Of a stretch of 11,834 nt of DNA, positions 6,999-11,834 are shown in pieces. The stretch is from Bacteroidota bacterium (GTDB taxonomy: Bacteria; Bacteroidota; Bacteroidia; Bacteroidales; JAKIYJ01), in NCBI GenBank assembly GCA_022708585.1, contig JAKIYJ010000023.1, positions 1 to 11,834 of the forward strand. Direction: 5' to 3'. The notes under the pieces were generated by a model. It was not told where the DNA came from and made no database searches. It saw nothing but the letters and a program-made list of their open reading frames with translations. How positions within the stretch are numbered: position 1 is the stretch's first letter; the number at the start of each line of letters is the position of its first letter. Made by a program: the position numbers and the translations under genes.

Positions 6999-7060
6999 TT
7001 GATAATATAGATGAATTTTCTATTTTGCTAGATTCATTTTCATAACATTCATATTATCAA
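6999..7060. terminator. Nested inverted repeat in the convergent gap, possible bidirectional terminator
   Basis: TTGATAATAT (6999-7008) and ATATTATCAA (7051-7060) are perfect 10-bp inverted arms. Inside them ATGAAT (7011-7016) pairs with ATTCAT (7032-7037). It lies between the convergent hydrolase and thiolase genes, where a two-way terminator is expected. The stems contain almost no G or C and no clean T-tract follows, so it is not a textbook terminator; a protein-binding dyad or repeat remnant is also possible. Confidence 0.35.
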
Positions 7061-7151
7061 TAAGTTAGATACATATTTAAAGCACATAATAAATTCTGCC
7101 GAACCAACAAGAAAAAACATCAACACCATAGTGAGATTCAAAATTTAAACA

Positions 7152-8360
7152 CTATACCTTTTCAACAACCATTGAAATCCCCTGCCCTACTCCTATGCAC
7201 ATTGTACAAAGTGCTTTTTTTTCAGATTTGTTCCTTTTTAATTGATGAAAAGCTGTAGTTATCAGACGGGCACCGCTCATACCCAATGGATGCCCAATTG
7301 CTATTGCTCCACCTTGTGGATTAAGTCTGATATCGTCAGCACTGATATTTAATTCCTTTAAACACGCCAGCACCTGAGCAGCAAAAGCTTCATTTAATTC
7401 TATAATATCAAAATCATCTAACGATAAATTAAGTTTATTCAAAAGTTTTAGCGTAGAAAATACAGGACCTATCCCCATTATTCTGGGTAATACACCAGCT
7501 GACTGCATTCCTGTAATTTTACATATTGGATTTAAATTATATTTATTAATAGCATTTTCAGAGGCAATCAAAAGAGCTGCTGCACCATCGTTGATACTTG
7601 ATGAATTTCCAGGTGTAACAGTTCCATCAGGTTTAGTAACAGATTTCAAAGCAGCAAGTTTTTCTAATGGACTTAATCTGAGCTGTTCATCATTTTTAAA
7701 AATTATTGGTTCGCCTTTTTTAACTGGTACAGTAACTGGGATAATTTCATCATCAAATAAACCTTCTTTTTGAGCTTTATCAGCTTTATATTGACTATTA
7801 TAAGCATAAATATCTTGATATTCGCGAGTAATATTATATTTTTCTGCAAGATTTTCAGCAGTTTCGAGCATAGAATCTATGCCATAAGTTTGTTCCATTT
7901 TTTTGTTAACGAATCTCCAGCCAATTGTTGTGTCGTAAATTTTTACATTTCTATCGAAAGATTCTTGTGATTTATTCATAACATAAGGAGATCTGGACAT
8001 ACTTTCTACTCCACCTGCAATAATGATTTCAGCATCCGCTGTCGCAATAGTTCTTGCTGCCATACCAACGGATTCCATACCAGAACCGCATAAACGATTA
8101 ACTGTAACACCAGGAACATTAACAGGTAAGCCGGCCAGCAGCAAAGCCATACGTGCAACATTTCTGTTATCTTCGCCTGCCTGATTGGCACAGCCCATTA
8201 TAACATCATCAATTTGTTCGCAATCAACTGATTTATTGCGGTCTACAATTGCCTTTATCACTATTGCAGCAAGGTCATCGGTACGAATACTTGATAGAGA
8301 ACCGCCATATTTGCCCACAGGAGTGCGAATGGCATCGCATATAAAGACATCCCTATTCAT
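7152..8360 (-). CDS. pcaF: 3-oxoadipyl-CoA thiolase type acetyl-CoA acyltransferase
   Basis: Thiolytic cleavage of a beta-ketoacyl-CoA to acetyl-CoA and a shortened acyl-CoA. 402 residues, a standard degradative thiolase length. The catalytic set is complete: Cys91 in NRLCGSGM, His357 in GGAIAIGHPLGMSGAR and Cys388 in CTMCIGVGQG. Compared with PcaF as I remember it, long stretches coincide: DVFICDAIRTP near the start, GCANQAGEDNRNVARMALL (56-74), IAGGVESMSR and DTTIGWRF. This points to 3-oxoadipyl-CoA (giving succinyl-CoA) rather than acetoacetyl-CoA. It is the last gene of the cluster, 45 nt after the aminotransferase. The class is certain; the acyl specificity is inferred. Confidence 0.9.
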   Translation of the reverse strand: MNRDVFICDAIRTPVGKYGGSLSSIRTDDLAAIVIKAIVDRNKSVDCEQIDDVIMGCANQAGEDNRNVARMALLLAGLPVNVPGVTVNRLCGSGMESVGMAARTIATADAEIIIAGGVESMSRSPYVMNKSQESFDRNVKIYDTTIGWRFVNKKMEQTYGIDSMLETAENLAEKYNITREYQDIYAYNSQYKADKAQKEGLFDDEIIPVTVPVKKGEPIIFKNDEQLRLSPLEKLAALKSVTKPDGTVTPGNSSSINDGAAALLIASENAINKYNLNPICKITGMQSAGVLPRIMGIGPVFSTLKLLNKLNLSLDDFDIIELNEAFAAQVLACLKELNISADDIRLNPQGGAIAIGHPLGMSGARLITTAFHQLKRNKSEKKALCTMCIGVGQGISMVVEKV

Positions 8361-8405
8361 AAAATTACATATCTTAATTCAACAATCAAAAATCAAATTA
8401 TTTTT

Positions 8406-9716
8406 TTATTTTTCAAGTTCTGGTTTTATAAATTTTAATGCAGAAAGCACGGCTTCGCTCAAAGCATCAATTTCTTTTTGAGTAATTACAGTAGAAAGGA
8501 AGCAGGAGCAAGAATCAATCATAATAATTCCTTTTTCATACAGATGGTCGAGGAACATATTCATTATTTTTTTAGTTTTTTTATCTTCATAAGCGGTTCT
8601 ATAATTAACAGGAGCTGTTTCTCTGAAATGAATTTTGAACATAGACCCCTTGCCAGTCAAGTAAACAGGAACATCTGCAATTTTTGCGGCTTCAAGTATT
8701 TGTTGTTGTGCTATTTGAGACATTTTATTTATTTTTTCAACAGCCTGTTTATCAAACAGTTCCATTGCGGTTTTGCCAGCAATTAGAGAGACAGGATTAG
8801 CTGAAAAAGTACCGGAAAGGGAGAAACGATAATTATTACCCCCGGGATTAAGTATTTCCATTATTTCATTTTTTCCTGCCAAAGCTCCAACAGGGAACCC
8901 ACCACCTATAATTTTTCCCAATGCTGTTAAATCTGGCTTATGAGAGTATGCAGATTGAGATCCTTCATAATCAACTCTAAAACAGATAACTTCATCAAAA
9001 CACATTAAAGCATTATTTTCGCGTGTCCATTGGTAAATAGCGTCAATAAATTCATTTGTTGCAGGTATCATTCCTATTCTATGAGGTACTGGATCTATAA
9101 TAACACAGGCTATTTCTCCGGCATAACGGTTCAAAATATTTATTGTTCTTTCAATATCGTTAAAATGAAAAATCACAACATCATTAAGAACACTTTGAGG
9201 AGTGCCATAAACGTGAGGTACACTATTAGGATTATCAATATCTCCCCAATTATCAGGAGATGCGCTCTGACTCACTTCTGCTACATCGTAGCTGCCGTGG
9301 TAGCCACCTTCAGCTTTTGCAATTTTAGGTTTACCTGTATAAGCTCTTGCAGCTTTAATCATAGCCATTACAGCTTCAGTACCAGAGTTTACAAAACGAA
9401 TCTTGTCAAATGAAGGAATTCTGTTACATAGAAGTTGTGCATGTTCAATTTCTACCTCAGTAGCAAGCGTATAAGCAGTGCCTTTTTGAATTTGTTCACA
9501 AACTGCTTTAACAATGGCAGGATGAGCATGCCCATGAATAAGTGATGCTACATTATTTGCAAAATCAATTCTATTAACTCCATTAATATCAGTTACATAA
9601 CAACCATGAGCTTCTGAAACATAAAATGGATGGGGCTTACGATAAATAATATTTCTACTTACTCCACCAGGTAATACCTGTTTGGCTTTTGAAAATAAAA
9701 CTTCTTCTTTTGTCAT
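8406..9716 (-). CDS. Class III PLP aminotransferase, candidate beta-amino-acid transaminase of the GSA-aminomutase group
   Basis: 436 residues, fold type I. PLP-binding features: NSGTEA (phosphate cup), the GGYHGSYD segment, FDEVICFR (Asp for the pyridine nitrogen) and Schiff-base Lys268 in ALGKIIGGGFPVGA. The start LPGGVSRN and the stretch NNVASLIHGHAHP recall the branch containing glutamate-1-semialdehyde aminomutase (HemL) and beta-phenylalanine-type transaminases. Automatic annotation may call it HemL, but the neighbours are not haem genes. Between an aminomutase and a 3-oxoacid CoA-transferase, removal of the 3-amino group of a beta-amino acid to give a beta-keto acid is the natural role. 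It lies 85 nt after the CoA-transferase B gene, a gap that may carry its own signals, and 45 nt before the thiolase. Confidence 0.85.
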   Translation of the reverse strand: MTKEEVLFSKAKQVLPGGVSRNIIYRKPHPFYVSEAHGCYVTDINGVNRIDFANNVASLIHGHAHPAIVKAVCEQIQKGTAYTLATEVEIEHAQLLCNRIPSFDKIRFVNSGTEAVMAMIKAARAYTGKPKIAKAEGGYHGSYDVAEVSQSASPDNWGDIDNPNSVPHVYGTPQSVLNDVVIFHFNDIERTINILNRYAGEIACVIIDPVPHRIGMIPATNEFIDAIYQWTRENNALMCFDEVICFRVDYEGSQSAYSHKPDLTALGKIIGGGFPVGALAGKNEIMEILNPGGNNYRFSLSGTFSANPVSLIAGKTAMELFDKQAVEKINKMSQIAQQQILEAAKIADVPVYLTGKGSMFKIHFRETAPVNYRTAYEDKKTKKIMNMFLDHLYEKGIIMIDSCSCFLSTVITQKEIDALSEAVLSALKFIKPELEK

Positions 9717-9801
9717 TTTATTATATTAAATAAATTTATATTTTAATTAATAATTTTAACCAATATATAATAATTACTTATGAATTTAATAAAAACGCAA
9801 A

Positions 9802-10455
9802 TTAATATAAATGTAATTCTGCTTCTGTATTTTTTTTAAGAAAATCAAAATCAATTCCTGGTGCCATTTTTATAACATAAAGTCCCTTATCAGTAACATC
9901 AATTACAGCAAAATCAGTATATATTCTGTTTACAACTCTTTTGCCTGTCAAAGGATAAGTACATTCTTTAACAATTTTAGACTCACCATTTTTGGTAAAA
10001 TGTTGAGTAATAATAAATACAGTTTTAACTCCTGCAACAAGATCCATTGCACCACCTACAGCAGGGATAGCATCAGTTTCACCTGTTGACCAGTTTGCCA
10101 GGTCTCCTTTTTCTGAAATTTGGAATGCACCAAGTACACAAATATCAATATGACCACCTCTTATCATAGCAAAGCTATCGGCATGATGAAAAAAACAAGA
10201 TCCTTTAATAGCCGTAACAGGTTTTTTACCAGCATTGATAAGTTCATCATCTTCTTCACCAGGTTTAGGAGAAGGACCAACTCCAAGCAATCCATTTTCG
10301 GTATGAAAAATCACTTCTCTATCAGCAGGAATATAATTAGCCACTAATTCAGGTAAACCAATGCCAAGATTAACATAAGAGCCATCTGGTATATCCTCTG
10401 CTATTTTTTGAGCCATTTGTTCACGGCTCCATATTCCAGCAACATTTTTATTCAT
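9802..10455 (-). CDS. pcaJ: 3-oxoacid (3-oxoadipate-type) CoA-transferase subunit B
   Basis: Beta subunit of a heteromeric family I CoA-transferase that moves CoA from a donor such as succinyl-CoA to a 3-oxo acid. 217 residues. The catalytic glutamate is Glu53 in HTENGLLGVGPSP; further hallmarks are YVNLGIGLPELVANY, GEEDDELINAGK, FFHHADSFAMIRGGHIDI, VLGAFQISEKGDLANW, AVGGAMDL, ECTYPLTG and RIYTDFAV. These match PcaJ better than Bacillus-type ScoB at several points (GPSP.PGEEDD, FFHHADSF), as far as memory allows. Its ATG (10455-10453) overlaps the TGA of the A gene (ATGA), implying coupled translation and 1:1 assembly. Confidence 0.92.
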   Translation of the reverse strand: MNKNVAGIWSREQMAQKIAEDIPDGSYVNLGIGLPELVANYIPADREVIFHTENGLLGVGPSPKPGEEDDELINAGKKPVTAIKGSCFFHHADSFAMIRGGHIDICVLGAFQISEKGDLANWSTGETDAIPAVGGAMDLVAGVKTVFIITQHFTKNGESKIVKECTYPLTGKRVVNRIYTDFAVIDVTDKGLYVIKMAPGIDFDFLKKNTEAELHLY

Positions 10456-11162
10456 AAATAACTGAAATTTTCGCTAATCAATTTATTTTCACTAACAGGA
10501 TGAAGTATATGAACAACTTTTTTAACAAATATTCCAGGAGTAACAACAGATTCAGGGTTTATTTCCCCTAATTCTACAATATGTTTTGCCTGTACAATAG
10601 TTGAATTAGCCGACATACACATTATAGGACCAAAGTTTCTGGCAGTTTTATTGTACAAAAGGTTTCCATATCTGTCAGCAGTTTCACATTTAATCAAAGC
10701 AAAATCAGCTTTTAATCCATATTCAAGCACATATTTTTTCCCATTAAATTCGCGTACTTCCTTGCCTTTTTCCAATGGGGTTCCTACGGAAGTGGGTGTA
10801 TAAAAGGCAGGTATGCCAGCCCCTCCACATCTAATTCTTTCAGCCAGAGTGCCTTGTGGAACAAGTTCAAGTTCTATTTCTCCTTTACGGTATAATTCAG
10901 GAAAAACCACAGAATCGGCTGTACGTGGAAAAGAACATATCATTTTTTTAACCTGGCGATTTTCGATTAAAGCAGCAAGGCCTACATGCCCATTACCTGT
11001 ATTGTTACTAACAACTGTAAGATTTTTTGCGCCATGATCAATAAGAGCATGAATAAGTTCAATAGGACTTCCTGCTTCACCAAAACCACTAATAAGAACA
11101 ATAGCTCCATCAAAAATATCAGACACGGCTTCGTGTACACTATTTACAATTTTATTAATCAT
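10452..11162 (-). CDS. pcaI: 3-oxoacid (3-oxoadipate-type) CoA-transferase subunit A
   Basis: Alpha subunit, carrying the CoA-binding glycine loop (SGFGEAGSP, about residues 25-33). 236 residues. It has SNNTGNGHVGLAAL and CSFPRTADSVVFPELYR, which match the PcaI pattern rather than Bacillus-type ScoA, followed by the common VPQGTLAERIRCGGAGIPAF, YVLE, ADFALIK, ARNFGPIM, VELGEINPE and TPGIFV. An AGGAG (11177-11173) sits 10 nt before the ATG, a rare Shine-Dalgarno-like site in this window. The gene begins 16 nt after the aminomutase stop and overlaps subunit B by 4 nt, so the three are almost certainly one transcript. Acetoacetate remains a possible substrate, since specificity within this family is hard to read from sequence. 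Confidence 0.92.
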   Translation of the reverse strand: MINKIVNSVHEAVSDIFDGAIVLISGFGEAGSPIELIHALIDHGAKNLTVVSNNTGNGHVGLAALIENRQVKKMICSFPRTADSVVFPELYRKGEIELELVPQGTLAERIRCGGAGIPAFYTPTSVGTPLEKGKEVREFNGKKYVLEYGLKADFALIKCETADRYGNLLYNKTARNFGPIMCMSANSTIVQAKHIVELGEINPESVVTPGIFVKKVVHILHPVSENKLISENFSYL

Positions 11163-11172
11163 AAGAGTGTAA

Positions 11173-11177
11173 CTCCT
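11173..11177 (-). promoter_or_regulatory. Shine-Dalgarno-like site for CoA-transferase subunit A
   Basis: AGGAG on the minus strand, 10 nt upstream of the ATG at 11162 and just after the aminomutase TAG (11181-11179). Such sites are uncommon in Bacteroidota and it may be incidental. Confidence 0.35.
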
Positions 11178-11178
11178 G

Positions 11179-11834
11179 CTATTTTTTATTTTGAGATAAA
11201 TCTAATTTCTTACTTAATTGATTTTCGATTTCAAGTAATTCATCTACATAAAAAAACTTATCAGATTCATAAGGTGTAAGGTTTTCAATAACTTTTTGTT
11301 TTTCATCATATTGAGCAAGAAAAACATTATCAAGCCACTCCATATTACGTGCTTCATTAAATTTAAGTGCAAATAAGGTTTCTCCATTTACTTCAACTGT
11401 ACCTAAAAGAGAAATTTTCCCAGCAGAAGAAGTCATTGTAATATATCTTGATGGGCGATTAATAGAGGCAAGAGATCTAAAAATTTTGTTAAATACTTTA
11501 TTAATATCTGCTATAGGAACAGCAAAATAATGATGTTCTCCTGTTGGCCTGGCAATATACATAGAATGGAACCCAACACCCAGCATTGCTAATATATTGG
11601 CAAGATCAATCCAATTTTGAGCTGAGCGGTCAACATCAACTTTACCGTTTTCATCAGTAAAAAAACTTATGTGGTTCATTATGGGGCTTTGACTTTTTAT
11701 AGTAACACCATAAGATTTCAAACGTCGGATGGCAGATATTGTACTTACATTAAGCAATTCTCTTGGTGTAGAAAAGTGAGCTACGATAACAGGTTGTATT
11801 CCATTATCATACAATTTTTTAAATAATTTAAGCA
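11179..11834 (-). CDS. KamA-family radical-SAM amino acid 2,3-aminomutase, C-terminal part only
   Basis: Moves an amino group from C2 to C3 of an amino acid using S-adenosylmethionine, a 4Fe-4S cluster and PLP. The frame is open to the right edge, so the true start and the CxxxCxxC cluster motif lie outside; about 218 codons are visible, ending at TAG. AHFSTPREL corresponds to the HFNHPKE region of KamA, and SYGVTIKSQSPIMN to GVPLGNQTVLLRG. In TMTSSAGKI the lysine (codon 11418-11416) corresponds to the PLP lysine of lysine 2,3-aminomutase (Lys337 in the Clostridium enzyme). The two lysine-side-chain aspartates (Asp293, Asp330) align with Arg (11550-11548) and Thr (11439-11437), at the same 37-residue spacing. 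A loop of about nine extra residues (FFTDENGKVD region) and a longer C-terminal tail distinguish it from classic KamA. Substrate probably acidic. Confidence 0.85.
   Translation of the reverse strand, partial: LKLFKKLYDNGIQPVIVAHFSTPRELLNVSTISAIRRLKSYGVTIKSQSPIMNHISFFTDENGKVDVDRSAQNWIDLANILAMLGVGFHSMYIARPTGEHHYFAVPIADINKVFNKIFRSLASINRPSRYITMTSSAGKISLLGTVEVNGETLFALKFNEARNMEWLDNVFLAQYDEKQKVIENLTPYESDKFFYVDELLEIENQLSKKLDLSQNKK

Noticed and set aside
7591..9413. Plus-strand open frames within 7591-9413, opposite the thiolase and aminotransferase
   Set aside because: They lie antisense to complete, well-conserved enzymes and encode low-complexity peptides with no family resemblance.
8406..9716. 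Simple annotation as hemL (glutamate-1-semialdehyde aminomutase)
   Set aside because: No haem genes are nearby, and the flanking beta-keto-acid enzymes make a beta-transaminase role more coherent.
11179..11814. Aminomutase start at the TTG at 11814
   Set aside because: The frame is open to the window edge and upstream codons continue the family sequence, so this is an internal leucine in a truncated gene.
7152..11834. Classical lysine fermentation cluster (kam-kdd-kce-kal-ato)
   Set aside because: No kamDE, kdd, kce or kal gene is visible, the CoA-transferase looks PcaIJ-like, and the mutase has lost both lysine-recognition aspartates. Genes beyond the right edge could still change this view.
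1..11834. CRISPR array, phage or defence genes, complete insertion sequence
   Set aside because: No regularly spaced direct repeats, no transposase or integrase, and no phage-like genes were seen on either strand.

Overview
The window is very AT-rich and fits a member of the Bacteroidota, probably an anaerobic Bacteroidales-like lineage. The signs are an exact TTTG-N19-TAnnTTTG promoter upstream of a tRNA gene, few Shine-Dalgarno sites, a PorT-like outer-membrane barrel gene, and a pRiA4b ORF-3-like acidic protein just upstream of miaA. TAA, TAG and TGA all end genes here, so the code looks standard.

Layout. (1) 1-2146, minus strand: tRNA with anticodon CAU (probably Ile2), an outer-membrane beta-barrel gene broken by an in-frame TGA, and nadE, which runs off the left edge. 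(2) 2147-2741: mostly non-coding, holding the tRNA promoter, a 156-bp MITE-like palindrome, and an AT-rich repeat whose diverged second copy lies just after the next gene. (3) 2742-6990, plus strand: cca, the acidic ORF-3-like protein, miaA, and a secreted alpha/beta-hydrolase with a C-terminal LysM domain. (4) 6991-7151: convergent gap with a nested inverted repeat. (5) 7152-11834, minus strand: a catabolic cluster read from right to left. It encodes a KamA-like radical-SAM aminomutase (C-terminal part only), CoA-transferase subunits A and B of the PcaI/PcaJ type, a class III aminotransferase of the glutamate-1-semialdehyde-aminomutase/beta-transaminase group, and a PcaF-type thiolase.

The last cluster is the main discovery candidate. 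Its enzymes line up as one linear route: alpha-amino acid to beta-amino acid (aminomutase), to beta-keto acid (aminotransferase), to beta-ketoacyl-CoA (CoA-transferase), to acetyl-CoA plus a shorter acyl-CoA (thiolase). The CoA-transferase and thiolase closely resemble the 3-oxoadipate enzymes of the beta-ketoadipate pathway, but no aromatic-ring cleavage genes are present. In the mutase the PLP lysine is kept, while the two aspartates that hold the side-chain ammonium in lysine 2,3-aminomutase align with Arg and Thr. The best-fitting hypothesis is anaerobic breakdown of an acidic amino acid: L-2-aminoadipate via 3-aminoadipate and 3-oxoadipate to succinyl-CoA plus acetyl-CoA. Glutamate via 3-oxoglutarate is the main alternative. 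This is inferred from sequence logic and remembered family sequences; no search was run.

Other points of note: NadE has glycine where its glutaminase domain should have the catalytic cysteine, the barrel gene is interrupted, and two kinds of unclassified repeat surround cca. The tRNA lacks an encoded CCA end, so it depends on the Cca enzyme encoded nearby.
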